Shown here: one piece after another, positions 14,702 through 23,003 of the stretch | How the letters are laid out: every line of letters begins with the position of its first letter | How positions within the stretch are numbered: position 1 is the first letter of the stretch | Origin: CAYJAD01 sp964370015 | Lineage (GTDB): Bacteria; Desulfobacterota; Desulfovibrionia; Desulfovibrionales; Desulfovibrionaceae | NCBI GenBank assembly: GCA_964370015.1 | Contig: CAYJHD010000016.1 | Location: forward strand, 1 to 40,850 | DNA length: 40,850 nt | Direction: 5' to 3' | Program-made: the position numbers and the translations under genes | Notes under the pieces: model-generated | Told to the model about the DNA's origin: nothing | What the model saw: the letters and a program-made list of their open reading frames with translations, nothing else | Databases searched by the model: none

Positions 14702-15757
14702 CTATGCGCCCTCCCCTGGCTTGTGTTCTTGGCCTTGCTTACATGCATTGCCACAACAAGATTGCGACTCTGCTAAAGCTTGCTTTACTTTGGCGGCCAC
14801 ATCTGCGCCTTGTTCGGCTTCAATTTTTTCCATGGCGGCCTTAAGCTGCGCATCTATCTTGGCCTTGGCTTCCTTGGTGGCGGCTCTTTCTTTCGCTTCT
14901 TTCAGCTTAGTGACGCCATAGGCACCGGCAAAGAGCACAGGCCAAAAGCCTATGATCATGGGCACAGAACCAAGAGCTCCGGCGGTGTACTCACCCATGG
15001 GACGGTTGCCAAGTTCGGTATTTTGCCCAAGTTTATCGGGAGCCACACCAGACAAAGTCATCCATGCTGTACCACCTGCATCGGCTTCGCCATAAATATA
15101 ATCCACGTATTTACCGGGATTTTTTTCCATGCGATTACGAGCAATTTTAATTAAGTCAGAACGTTTACCAAAAGTAAGCGCGTCCATGGGGCATCCTTCC
15201 ACACAACCTGGCAACAAGCCTTCTTTGAGGCGTGGCTGACAGAAAGTACATTTTTGCACCAAGGGGTCAAAAGCTTCTTCGTACTGGAAGCCCGGCACAT
15301 AGAAGGGACAAGCCACCATGCAATAGCGACAACCTACACATTGAGAGCCTTCATAGCTCACAGAGCCGTCGGGTTCTTTTTTAAAGCACTGGGCAAAGCA
15401 AGCCGAAGCGCATGCAGGGTCATTACAGTGCAAACATTGATGCTTGCGGAAGATGTCTTTGCCTTCCACTTGGTAGCGATTCACCACCGTCCAAGCGGCG
15501 GCAGATGTGCGACGTGTGGTATGGGTAACACTTAAGTCACTAAAGGGTTGTTGCGGCATGGGAAGGTTATTCACCTTCTGACATGCTTTTTCACATTGGC
15601 GGCACCCGATACAACGTGTGGTATCGTGCAAAACGCCAAAGCTATCCTTGAAGTAAGGGTACATGACAGCGCCGGCGGCATCAGCCACTTTCGCTGTGCC
15701 AAGGGCAGAGGCTACACCCGCACTTCCCAAAAAGGTAAGGAATTTTCTGCGATTCAT
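14702..15757 (-). CDS. nhcB: Periplasmic four-cluster ferredoxin-like subunit of the Nhc complex
   Basis: The 351-residue protein starts with a twin-arginine signal (MNRRKFLTFLGSAG). Four cysteine sets follow: CIGCRQCEKAC, CLHCNDPACASAC, CVGCRYCMVAC and CTFC with a later CVEGC. This is the HmcB/NrfC type that carries up to four [4Fe-4S] clusters. A hydrophobic stretch near residue 260 (SVPMIIGFWPVLFAGAY) probably anchors it. The last 70 residues are Lys/Ala/Glu-rich and helical, ending with CCGNACKQG. It links cytochrome NhcA to the membrane subunit NhcC. A good AGGAGG site precedes the ATG at 15757. Confidence 0.9.
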   Translation of the reverse strand: MNRRKFLTFLGSAGVASALGTAKVADAAGAVMYPYFKDSFGVLHDTTRCIGCRQCEKACQKVNNLPMPQQPFSDLSVTHTTRRTSAAAWTVVNRYQVEGKDIFRKHQCLHCNDPACASACFAQCFKKEPDGSVSYEGSQCVGCRYCMVACPFYVPGFQYEEAFDPLVQKCTFCQPRLKEGLLPGCVEGCPMDALTFGKRSDLIKIARNRMEKNPGKYVDYIYGEADAGGTAWMTLSGVAPDKLGQNTELGNRPMGEYTAGALGSVPMIIGFWPVLFAGAYGVTKLKEAKERAATKEAKAKIDAQLKAAMEKIEAEQGADVAAKVKQALAESQSCCGNACKQGQEHKPGEGA

Positions 15758-15775
15758 TCAGTGTTCCTCCTTGCG

Positions 15776-16765
15776 CTACTTGCGCACCTTGTGGCACGTG
15801 GTGCACGATGTGTTTTGCGGGCGAGCCACTTTCATGGCATCGTGGCAAGACATGCATTGTAAATGGTAGGCAGCCTTAAGCGCAGGACGCTCAGGTGTGC
15901 TTGGATCAATCTTTGGTGAGTGACAAGTCACACACTTGGGCGGCGTCATGGAAGGCGGGCTGTTGTGGTGACATGCACCGCAAAGAGCCAATGGATTACT
16001 ATGGAATGCCGCAGCAAGCTTATCTTCACCCACGCGCTTTAACAGCGAAGTGTAGTGACGCTTGTGATTGAATATATTGCCTTCATACTCATCGGAAAGA
16101 TCGTCAATGACAACCTTTTGCGGTATTTTGTGACCATTCAAAGCCTCGGCTTTGTTCTGTTCACGCGCATGGACTGTTTCCGCAGCTAAAGCAAGATTTT
16201 CTTCAGAATCAAGCTCACCTTGTACACCTTGCATAAACTGTTCTTGTGTCATTTTGCCCGTCACATCGTGGCAAGAAGCGCAATAAGCTTCTGTGCGCGG
16301 CGGCGTTGGCATAATGGTATGACAACCGGCGCATTCACGACGCTCTAGATTTTGGGTATGACAGCTGACGCAGCTGGCTGGAGTTGTGGTATCGCCACTA
16401 CGTTTGGCAATATTTGGCGCATGCATGGCACGCTCAAGTGTAATGAAGTTCCCCTCTTCACTTCCTTCCACAGTGTGACATGACGAACATGCCACGGTGT
16501 CACCGGTGTGGTGACAAGTTTCACAATTTTCGACGGCATTTTCATGCACGTAGTGATTGAATACGACGGGTCGCATTCCTGCCCCAAAAGGACTTGGTTT
16601 GTCGGTCACCGGAAACATAACCATGGCTGACGGAGCGCCGCTGTCGGTCTCCTCAAGGTCAGGCGCCGCATGTGCTACAAAAGTCACAGCAAGCATTCCT
16701 GGCACAGCCACAGCAAGCACTACCATTTTACGAAAACATCGTAGCAGTGATTTACCATTCCTCAT
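15776..16765 (-). CDS. nhcA: Nine-haem cytochrome c
   Basis: The 329-residue protein has a Sec signal peptide with likely cleavage after AHA at about residue 33. Nine CxxCH motifs are present: CETCH, CSSCH, CVSCH, CAGCH, CASCH, CGACH, CVTCH, CMSCH and CTTCH. A long haem-free stretch of about 100 residues separates the fifth from the sixth. Number, spacing and length match the nine-haem cytochrome 9HcA of Desulfovibrio desulfuricans, whose gene heads the operon nhcABCD. The protein takes electrons from periplasmic hydrogenase and type I cytochrome c3 and hands them to the membrane complex. Two CRP/FNR-type palindromes lie upstream. HmcA is excluded because it has sixteen haems. Confidence 0.92.
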   Translation of the reverse strand: MRNGKSLLRCFRKMVVLAVAVPGMLAVTFVAHAAPDLEETDSGAPSAMVMFPVTDKPSPFGAGMRPVVFNHYVHENAVENCETCHHTGDTVACSSCHTVEGSEEGNFITLERAMHAPNIAKRSGDTTTPASCVSCHTQNLERRECAGCHTIMPTPPRTEAYCASCHDVTGKMTQEQFMQGVQGELDSEENLALAAETVHAREQNKAEALNGHKIPQKVVIDDLSDEYEGNIFNHKRHYTSLLKRVGEDKLAAAFHSNPLALCGACHHNSPPSMTPPKCVTCHSPKIDPSTPERPALKAAYHLQCMSCHDAMKVARPQNTSCTTCHKVRK

Positions 16766-16952
16766 GCACTTGTCCTTGTTGAATAAGATTTTCTTACCCT
16801 ACTGCAGCCTGTGGTGTGCACATCCTAGACTATGCATACACCATGACCCCATCCATAAAGTCTATTGCACTAGGGCACTGATACTAGTGCCCATATACTA
16901 CTTCACATCATATGTCTGGTCAAGATACATTTAAAATATTTCGCTTTTTTAA

Positions 16953-16970
16953 TTGTGAAATAAATCACTT
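16953..16970. promoter_or_regulatory. CRP/FNR-type palindrome upstream of nhcA (site 1)
   Basis: TTGTGA-N6-TCACTT is one mismatch short of the symmetric TTGTGA-N6-TCACAA bound by CRP/FNR proteins, including HcpR of Desulfovibrio. It lies about 190 bases upstream of the nhcA start codon. Confidence 0.6.
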
Positions 16971-16980
16971 CACCCCACCT

Positions 16981-16999
16981 TACGTGATTTTTTTCACAT
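16981..16999. promoter_or_regulatory. CRP/FNR-type palindrome upstream of nhcA (site 2)
   Basis: CGTGA-N6-TCACAT, with outer bases TA on both sides, is a second GTGA-N6-TCAC palindrome. Its centre is 29 bp from that of site 1, near three helical turns, so two dimers could bind on one face. Confidence 0.6.
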
Positions 17000-17045
17000 A
17001 AGCAAGCGTGAAAGACAATTTCTAAAAAGAAATACTGTGGGGAAG

Positions 17046-17963
17046 TTACGTAGAAAGAGAACGCTGTACTGCTTCTAGCATGGCCTCTGTGCACTGTACA
17101 TCAAACCACTGGATTTCAGGTACTGCTCGAAACCATGTGAGCTGTCTTTTGGCATAGGCACGAGTATTTTTGCGCCACAACTCCACAGCATGTTTAAGGG
17201 AAAGATTTTGACAATAATACGCATGTAACTCTGCACAGCCAATGCCTGACCAGCCGGGAGCTTTAGCATGGCTACACACTTCCAAAGCACGCTTGGCTTC
17301 TTCCAAAGCCCCTGTTTTAAGCATAAGCTCTATACGTGCGTCCAAGCGCGGGCGCAAGGCATCAAGGGTGGTTTCCGTGGCTAGATACACTCCGCGCACA
17401 CGCGGCACACGCGGGGCATTTTCATGCCACCAGCTAAAGGTCTTCTCCGTTGCTGCATGTACTTCAAGGGCGCGTACAACTCTTTGCTTATCATTGGGAT
17501 GAATTCGCGCCGCATAGGCTGGATCAAGCAAGGAAAGTTCTTTATGTAAGGCTACAGACCCCAGCTTGTGACATTTTTGCACAAATTGCTGTGAAATGGC
17601 TTCATCCACGGCAGGAATATCAGCCATGCCTTCCAAAAGCGTTTTGAAATACAATCCTGTGCCACCCACTAAAATAGGCATCTTGCCGCGCGCCGTAATC
17701 TCTTGCACCACGCCCACAACCATATCGGCAAAACGCCCGGCAGAAAGTTTATCTTCCGTGGGTAAAAAGCCGTACAAATGATGTGGACAGCGACCTTGTT
17801 CTTCAGCCGAAGGTTGAGCGGTAATAATGGGAAAATCTGCATACACTTGCCGAGAATCCACATTGACCACCTCACCTTGTAAGGCATCGGCCAAGTGTAA
17901 AGCCGCCGCAGTTTTTCCGGCACCGGTGGGTCCTGCAAGGCAAACCACAAATGGAAGCGTCAT
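17046..17963 (-). CDS. miaA: tRNA dimethylallyltransferase MiaA
   Basis: The 305-residue enzyme has the P-loop GPTGAGKT near its start, VDSRQVYADF with the general-base Asp, GGTGLYFKTLLEG, and the DxxR region NDKQRVVRALEVH. MiaA transfers a dimethylallyl group to N6 of A37 in tRNAs that read UNN codons. The ATG at 17963 overlaps the coaD stop by one base; a GTG at 17966 is an alternative. It is the last gene of a four-gene minus-strand run. Length is normal for the family. Confidence 0.95.
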   Translation of the reverse strand: MTLPFVVCLAGPTGAGKTAAALHLADALQGEVVNVDSRQVYADFPIITAQPSAEEQGRCPHHLYGFLPTEDKLSAGRFADMVVGVVQEITARGKMPILVGGTGLYFKTLLEGMADIPAVDEAISQQFVQKCHKLGSVALHKELSLLDPAYAARIHPNDKQRVVRALEVHAATEKTFSWWHENAPRVPRVRGVYLATETTLDALRPRLDARIELMLKTGALEEAKRALEVCSHAKAPGWSGIGCAELHAYYCQNLSLKHAVELWRKNTRAYAKRQLTWFRAVPEIQWFDVQCTEAMLEAVQRSLST

Positions 17964-18517
17964 CACGAGATCCTAAAGCCTCCCACCGAGGGAGAAAGAC
18001 AAGGGGTGCCCTGGCGCACTTCACCTGCCTCATATTTTTCTCTAAGACAGCGTAGTACATTATCTGGCACAAGACCATTCACATCACCGCCGTGACTTGC
18101 TGCTGCCTTGATAATGGTGGAGCTAATGTAAAGCCATTGATAGTCGGTCATTAAAAATACCGTTTGAATTTCACGGGCAAGCTTACGATTCATGAGCGCA
18201 ATTTGGAACTCATACTCAAAGTCTGACGTTGCTCGCAAACCGCGCAAAATAATATGCGCGCCGCGTTTGGCCACATAATCCACCAAGAGGCCGGAAAAAG
18301 GCTCCACCACCACCCCTTCTTCACCGCGCAAAGCTTCACGCGCCATCTCTACCCTTTCTTCTAAGGTAAACAAAGGCGCTTTGGGGGTATTATCGGCCAC
18401 AGCCACTATGATTTCATCAAAAACCTCATGACCGCGCTTGATTAAGCTCACATGCCCATTAGTAATGGGATCAAAAGTGCCGGGGTATATTGCTACTCGT
18501 TTGTTGAGATTTGCCAT
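17963..18517 (-). CDS. coaD: Phosphopantetheine adenylyltransferase CoaD
   Basis: The 184-residue protein has the nucleotidyltransferase signature YPGTFDPITNGH and the later ISSTIIK loop, with RGLRATSDFEYEFQIALMN between them. It makes dephospho-CoA from 4'-phosphopantetheine and ATP. The C-terminus is about 15-20 residues longer than in most homologues (EVRQGTPCLSPSVGGFRIS); this tail has no recognised function. The gene overlaps rsmD upstream by 25 bases and miaA downstream by one, so it is translated from a tightly packed message. Confidence 0.95.
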   Translation of the reverse strand: MANLNKRVAIYPGTFDPITNGHVSLIKRGHEVFDEIIVAVADNTPKAPLFTLEERVEMAREALRGEEGVVVEPFSGLLVDYVAKRGAHIILRGLRATSDFEYEFQIALMNRKLAREIQTVFLMTDYQWLYISSTIIKAAASHGGDVNGLVPDNVLRCLREKYEAGEVRQGTPCLSPSVGGFRIS

Positions 18518-19065
18518 AAAATCACTCGTGTTTGTCCAAAATTACGCTCGGTTAGCACTTCCAATTGCGGATGAGCATTTTCACTATCAAACTTTACAGA
18601 AGATTCCACTTCCGCCGTTATGATACTGTCTTCATGCACCCACCTTTGACGCAAAAGCGCATTAAGTGTCGGTGGAAGGAGGTTTTTCCCATACGGTGGG
18701 TCAATGAAAACCACATCAAATTTTTGCGGGCTACGTTTACCCAACACTTTCAACACATCTTCATGGCGGATGCGGCAAGTGCTATCGGTTAAACCTAAAT
18801 TTTGCGCATTTTGCTGTAAGCATTTCACCGCCTGCGCAGAATTTTCCACAAGCACAGCTTCTTTGGCACCTCGGCTGAGGCATTCAAAAGCCAAAGAGCC
18901 ACTTCCGGCAAATAAGTCCAAAGCCGCACAGTCAGACCACACCACACCACGCGATTCCAACATGGAGAAAAGTGCTTCACGCACGCGAGACATGGCAGGT
19001 CTATAGCCCGGCCCTTCCACAGTTTTTAAAACTCGTCCTCTAAAGGATCCTGATATTATACGCAT
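18493..19065 (-). CDS. rsmD: 16S rRNA (guanine966-N2)-methyltransferase RsmD
   Basis: The 190-residue SAM-dependent methyltransferase begins with the family start MRIISGSFRGRVL and has ALDLFAGSGSLAFE (SAM site) and the catalytic FIDPPYG, the DPPY motif for N2 or N6 methylation. RsmD modifies G966 of 16S rRNA. Its first base is shared with the stop region of the preceding nuclease gene, and its 3' end overlaps coaD. The rsmD-coaD pairing is common in bacteria and supports both names. Confidence 0.93.
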   Translation of the reverse strand: MRIISGSFRGRVLKTVEGPGYRPAMSRVREALFSMLESRGVVWSDCAALDLFAGSGSLAFECLSRGAKEAVLVENSAQAVKCLQQNAQNLGLTDSTCRIRHEDVLKVLGKRSPQKFDVVFIDPPYGKNLLPPTLNALLRQRWVHEDSIITAEVESSVKFDSENAHPQLEVLTERNFGQTRVILWQISTNE

Positions 19066-20678
19066 TATAACCTTGTTGTACTTTTTTCGATTTCATAATT
19101 GAGACTTTTAATCTGGTCAAGCAATTCCACTTGCTCCACCCACGGTCTATCTTGCATGGAATTAATCTTCTTAATAAGATCCGCCATATTAGCCATAAGC
19201 GACTGTTGCAAATCAATCCAATCAATGGGCGTAACTTGCTCCACGGACAATGTTTTTGCCGCCACAGGCACGCCGCTTCCATCCAGAATAATTTCATCTA
19301 AGTAATCCGGAATGGCCACATTCACCTTATATTCTTTTTGCAAAATCATGGCTAAAGTATGCTGAGCATTTTCTTCACCATGCACAAGAATAATTTGACT
19401 GCCCTCTTTTAAAGCATCTCCCACCCATTGCACCAGCTGCCCCTGTCCAGCATGGGCAGAAAATCCACCAATGGTAACAATATTGGCACTTATGGGCACA
19501 TCATCGCCAAAAAGAGAAATGGTTGTGGCTTTTTCCACAATTTTTCGCCCAGGAGTTCCCACACCTTGATAGCCAACGAACACTATACTTGCGCCAGGTT
19601 TCCATAAATTGTGACGCAAATGGTGACGAATACGTCCCGCATTGCACATGCCACTGGCAGAAATAATAATTGCCGATCCTGACATTTCGTTCAGCATGCG
19701 TGAATGCTCCACATCCATGCTGTACTCCAATTGTGGCAAGGCAAAGGGATCTTCCCCCTCAGCCAACAATGCCTTTGCTTCTTCATCAAAAAGATCTGCA
19801 TGTTTTTGAAAAACTTCCGTGGCTCTAATGGCCATGGGGCTATCCACATAAATGGGCATGTCCGCAGGTAATCTGCCATCGGAGGCCAATTGATGCAAGC
19901 AATATAACAGCTCTTGCGTGCGTTCCACCGCAAAGGCAGGAATAATAACCTTTTCTCCCTTCTCATAGCTATATGCAATGGCGGCGGCCAACTCATCGGT
20001 GGCATTTATAGACATATTATGTTCTCTATCGCCATAGGTGGACTCTAAAAAAACATAATCTGCCTTGGGGGGCTTTTCGGGATCTCGTACAATAAGTGCA
20101 TGCGCGCGCCCCAGGTCTCCCGAAAAAATGGCCGTGGTGGTTTCATCATTTTCTGTCACTTCCACATACAAAAAGGAAGAACCAATGATATGACCGGCAT
20201 CATAGAATGTGACTTTAATGCCAGGATGCGGCTCAAAGCTTTCACCGTATTCCACGGTGGAAAACAGCGGCAATGTTTTCGCCACATCTTTGGTCACATA
20301 CAAAGGCTCTGGGGCTCTACCTTTACCGCGCCTTTTATATTTTTCCGCCCTTTGTCTGGCCTCTGTTTCTTGGATATGCGCGCTATCAAGCAGCATTATT
20401 TCCAATAAATCCTTAGTGGGCTCTGTGCAATAGACAGCATTTTTAAAGCCTTCTTTCACCATGCGTGGTAAAAGGCCCGAGTGATCAATATGAGCGTGTG
20501 TCATGAGAATAAAAGCTATGTCACTGGCCCGATACATGGCCGTTTCTCTATTGCGCTCTTCTATGGCTTTATTCCCTTGATGCATGCCACAATCCACAGC
20601 AAAGCGCACGCCACAAGCTTCTATCATATAGCAAGAACCTGTAACCGTTTGCGCAGCTCCTAAAAATTGAACTTTCAT
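19065..20678 (-). CDS. Metallo-beta-lactamase / beta-CASP ribonuclease
   Basis: The 537-residue protein has an MBL domain with HAHIDH (H61, H63, D65, H66), followed by FSGDLGR, a beta-CASP domain (FLESTYGDREH, PAFAVERTQELL, ISASGMCNAGRIRHH) and a C-terminal RMMBL part with GGFSAHAGQGQL and VHGEE. The order is that of the CPSF/YsH1-type RNases (COG1236) common in bacteria. It probably cuts RNA endonucleolytically. The last 80 residues extend beyond the core and look helical. It is not RNase J, which has a different start and C-terminal domain. The gene leads the run into rsmD. Confidence 0.88.
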   Translation of the reverse strand: MKVQFLGAAQTVTGSCYMIEACGVRFAVDCGMHQGNKAIEERNRETAMYRASDIAFILMTHAHIDHSGLLPRMVKEGFKNAVYCTEPTKDLLEIMLLDSAHIQETEARQRAEKYKRRGKGRAPEPLYVTKDVAKTLPLFSTVEYGESFEPHPGIKVTFYDAGHIIGSSFLYVEVTENDETTTAIFSGDLGRAHALIVRDPEKPPKADYVFLESTYGDREHNMSINATDELAAAIAYSYEKGEKVIIPAFAVERTQELLYCLHQLASDGRLPADMPIYVDSPMAIRATEVFQKHADLFDEEAKALLAEGEDPFALPQLEYSMDVEHSRMLNEMSGSAIIISASGMCNAGRIRHHLRHNLWKPGASIVFVGYQGVGTPGRKIVEKATTISLFGDDVPISANIVTIGGFSAHAGQGQLVQWVGDALKEGSQIILVHGEENAQHTLAMILQKEYKVNVAIPDYLDEIILDGSGVPVAAKTLSVEQVTPIDWIDLQQSLMANMADLIKKINSMQDRPWVEQVELLDQIKSLNYEIEKSTTRL

Positions 20679-20860
20679 ACTTCCCCCAAAATAAGAAATT
20701 ACAATTCCTAAACAATTGCCTCAGTATGCCGTTCCTTACGCAAAAGAGCAAGCACTTAAAAAGGTTAGGGGAAAACTTCACAAAGAAAAAGCCTTATCCA
20801 TTCTTTCTTTGTTTACTTTAGCTCTTTATTATGTTTAAAGAAAGTGTGTAATGTTTCATA

Positions 20861-20985
20861 ACAGGCTGTTGAAAAACAGCAATCGCGTCGCCAGCGTAAA
20901 AAAGCCAAAGATTTTATGCATGTCTAATACATTGCGCATTTTGACTTTTTTACTTCTTCGCGCCTCTTTATTTTTAAACAGCCTG
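20861..20985. repeat. MITE-like inverted repeat element, 125 bp
   Basis: ACAGGCTGTTGAAAAA at the left end pairs with TTTTTAAACAGCCTG at the right. Inside, a GTAAAAAAG-rich arm pairs with a matching TTTTTTAC arm, so the whole piece folds as one long imperfect hairpin. It contains no open frame. Ends of this kind occur on small non-autonomous elements. It fills most of the 364-base gap between the nuclease and the LOG gene; the rest of the gap shows nothing else. Confidence 0.6.
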
Positions 20986-21011
20986 CTAAAATCGACTTTT
21001 ACAACAGGCTG
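20979..21011. repeat. Palindromic repeat, copy A
   Basis: CAGCCTG (20979-20985) and CAGGCTG (21005-21011) flank a 19-base middle containing AAAATCGACTTTT. The reverse complement of this unit matches the palindrome at 28851-28884, with an AAAAGT(C/T)GATTTTA core in common. It overlaps the right end of the 125-bp element. Confidence 0.6.
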
Positions 21012-21042
21012 ATAAACCCTTTAGCCCTCCTAAGGAAATAGC

Positions 21043-21705
21043 ATGCCGCAACATCAGACCAGCATCGACGAGCTCACCAGTAGTACAGAATCTTGGCGTG
21101 TAATCCGTATTCTTGCTGAAATTGCCACGGCTTTTGATAAATTGAATACCATCGATAAACACTGCATTTCCATATTTGGCTCTGCCCGTACAGCTCCCAG
21201 TCATCCTCACTACCAAGCCGCAGAAAAAATAGCCCAGCTCCTTGTGGAAAGTGGCTATGGTGTCATCAGCGGTGGTGGCCCTGGTATCATGGAAGCAGCC
21301 AACAAAGGCGCAAAACAAGGCGGAGGCCCCTCCATCGGTCTTGGCATTGAATTGCCGCACGAACAAGGTTTTAACCCTTATGTGGATATAAAGTGTGAAT
21401 TTCGCTATTTCTTCATTCGCAAGCTCATGTTTGTTAAATACGCCATGAGTTATGTGGTCATGCCCGGTGGTATGGGAACCATAGATGAACTTTCCGAAGC
21501 CTTTGTTCTGGCTCAAACCGATCGCATAAAATCCTTCCCCATCATCCTCTATGATTCCAGCTATTGGAACGGGCTTCTTGACTGGCTCAAAACATCCATG
21601 GTGGAGCACGGTTACATCAGTGCCGAGGAAATTGACGAACATATTATAGTGTGTGACACCCCTGAAGAAGTGGTAAAGCTCATCAAAAGGCTTGTTATTC
21701 TCTAA
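21043..21705 (+). CDS. LOG family protein (TIGR00730)
   Basis: The 220-residue Rossmann-like protein has GSARTAPSHPHY, the GGGPGIMEAANKGA motif and PGGMGTIDELSE, which together define the LOG family once called lysine decarboxylases. The best known activity is release of ribose 5-phosphate from nucleoside monophosphates, including cytokinin forms. The bacterial role is often nucleotide salvage. ATG 21043 follows an AAGGAAA site. Its stop overlaps the start of tadA by one base, so both are co-translated. Exact substrate is not visible from sequence. Confidence 0.88.
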   Translation: MPQHQTSIDELTSSTESWRVIRILAEIATAFDKLNTIDKHCISIFGSARTAPSHPHYQAAEKIAQLLVESGYGVISGGGPGIMEAANKGAKQGGGPSIGLGIELPHEQGFNPYVDIKCEFRYFFIRKLMFVKYAMSYVVMPGGMGTIDELSEAFVLAQTDRIKSFPIILYDSSYWNGLLDWLKTSMVEHGYISAEEIDEHIIVCDTPEEVVKLIKRLVIL

Positions 21706-22223
21706 TGTCGCATCATGAAAAATCTGCCAGCGGTATTGTACATATGCCTCTGGCAGGTGTTATTCCCTCCCCTCCTCTCGGACACACATGGCACGACCTC
21801 ATGGGTTTAGCCCTAGATCAAGCCCGTCAAGCCGCCCTCCTCAACGAAGTGCCTGTGGGGGCAGTCTTGGTGCACAAAAATGGGCAAATATTAGCCCAAA
21901 CCCACAATAAGCCCATACGTCTCCATGATCCCACGGCACACGCAGAAATTCTCGCCCTTCGCGCCGCAGGTCAAGCATTACAAAACTATCGCTTGGGCGA
22001 CACTGTTCTCGTGGTTACTTTAGAGCCTTGCCTCATGTGCACAGGTGCCCTTGTGCACAGTCGCATAGAAGGACTTGTCTACGGAGCCGCCGACAGAAAA
22101 TCCGGCGCCATATCCTCCTGTTGTGAGGGGCTTGAATTGCCTTTCCTTAATCACAAAGTTTGGCATATGGGCGGTGTGCGCAGTCAAGAATGTGCGCAAT
22201 TACTCACAGATTTTTTTGGGTAA
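21705..22223 (+). CDS. tadA: tRNA adenosine(34) deaminase TadA
   Basis: The 172-residue zinc deaminase has the HAEILAL motif (zinc His and catalytic Glu) and EPCLMCTGAL (two zinc Cys). VPVGAVLV and GAADRKSGA are conserved in TadA. It turns A34 into inosine in tRNA-Arg(ACG). About 30 N-terminal residues precede the usual family start (HDLMGLALDQA), so a later in-frame start such as the Met in the middle of this stretch is possible. I kept 21705 because it couples to the LOG gene stop. Confidence 0.92.
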   Translation: MSHHEKSASGIVHMPLAGVIPSPPLGHTWHDLMGLALDQARQAALLNEVPVGAVLVHKNGQILAQTHNKPIRLHDPTAHAEILALRAAGQALQNYRLGDTVLVVTLEPCLMCTGALVHSRIEGLVYGAADRKSGAISSCCEGLELPFLNHKVWHMGGVRSQECAQLLTDFFG

Positions 22224-22321
22224 TTTTTTATTTTCTGGGGAAGGTAGAACGCGCATTATTGTGTATCACCTATGAGCGAAATATTCTCCTAATTACATTG
22301 TATAAGATTTTTCCCATAAAA

Positions 22322-22351
22322 ATGGCCCTTCTCCATGTGGAAAAAGGCCAT
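22322..22351. terminator. Terminator between tadA and maf
   Basis: ATGGCC pairs with GGCCAT and the inner TTCTCCA with TGGAAAA. This hairpin lies between two convergent genes and probably serves both. Confidence 0.6.
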
Positions 22352-22383
22352 ATGTTCTTTATTATAAGGGAGCAGTAAAAAGA

Positions 22384-23001
22384 TTATGCCATGGGCGCAA
22401 TAATCTTATGTTCCAAAAGTTTATGTACCAAGGCTGTCACTGGTAAGCCCACCACATTACTCCACGAGCCTTCAATGCGTTCCACTAAAAACGCCCCCTG
22501 CCCTTGTATGGCGTAAGCTCCGGCCTTGTCCGCTGGTTCACCGCATTGAGCATATTTAGAAAGTATTTCCTCGGGCCAATCATGGAAATGCACATGAGTG
22601 CTTTCATGAAAGAGCACTTCCTCTCCCCAAGGTAGAATAAGGCTCACAGCACTTATCACTTGATGAGAGCGTCCTGATAAAGCCTTAAGCATGGTTAGAG
22701 CATGATTTTTATCACGTGGTTTTCCAAAAATTTCACCACGGCCATGCTCGTCATACAAAGCCACCACCGTGTCTGCAGCAATAATGGTAGACCCAGCATT
22801 TCTTTGCGCCACAAATTGTGCCTTCACTGAAGCGGCTCGCTGCGCATATTGACATGGTGCCTCCCCTTGTTCCGGTAAAGGCTCAATGCCATGTGGTTGC
22901 ACCACAGAAAAAGCCACGCCCAGTTCTTCAAGAAAAAGCTGCCTACGCGGCGAAGCAGAAGCCAGTATCAATGTGTTTTTATTATAAAATAAACTTTGCA
23001 T
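22384..23001 (-). CDS. maf: Maf-type nucleoside triphosphate pyrophosphatase
   Basis: The 205-residue protein has the Maf start LILASASPRRQLFLEELG, the catalytic AADTVV and a GKPRDKNHALTMLKALSG stretch, followed by KAGAYAIQGQGAFLVERIEGSWSN split over the last third. Maf proteins remove pyrophosphate from dTTP, UTP or modified nucleotides and are linked with cell division control. It follows the lipoprotein gene with only two bases between stop and start. The subfamily (dTTP/UTP or m7GTP) was not decided. Confidence 0.92.
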   Translation of the reverse strand: MQSLFYNKNTLILASASPRRQLFLEELGVAFSVVQPHGIEPLPEQGEAPCQYAQRAASVKAQFVAQRNAGSTIIAADTVVALYDEHGRGEIFGKPRDKNHALTMLKALSGRSHQVISAVSLILPWGEEVLFHESTHVHFHDWPEEILSKYAQCGEPADKAGAYAIQGQGAFLVERIEGSWSNVVGLPVTALVHKLLEHKIIAPMA

Positions 23002-23003
23002 GG

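Noticed and set aside
20986..21642. A 218-codon open frame on the minus strand opposite the LOG gene.
   Set aside because: It is the antisense of a clear LOG-family gene, has a His/Phe-rich composition typical of reverse frames, and lacks a ribosome site.
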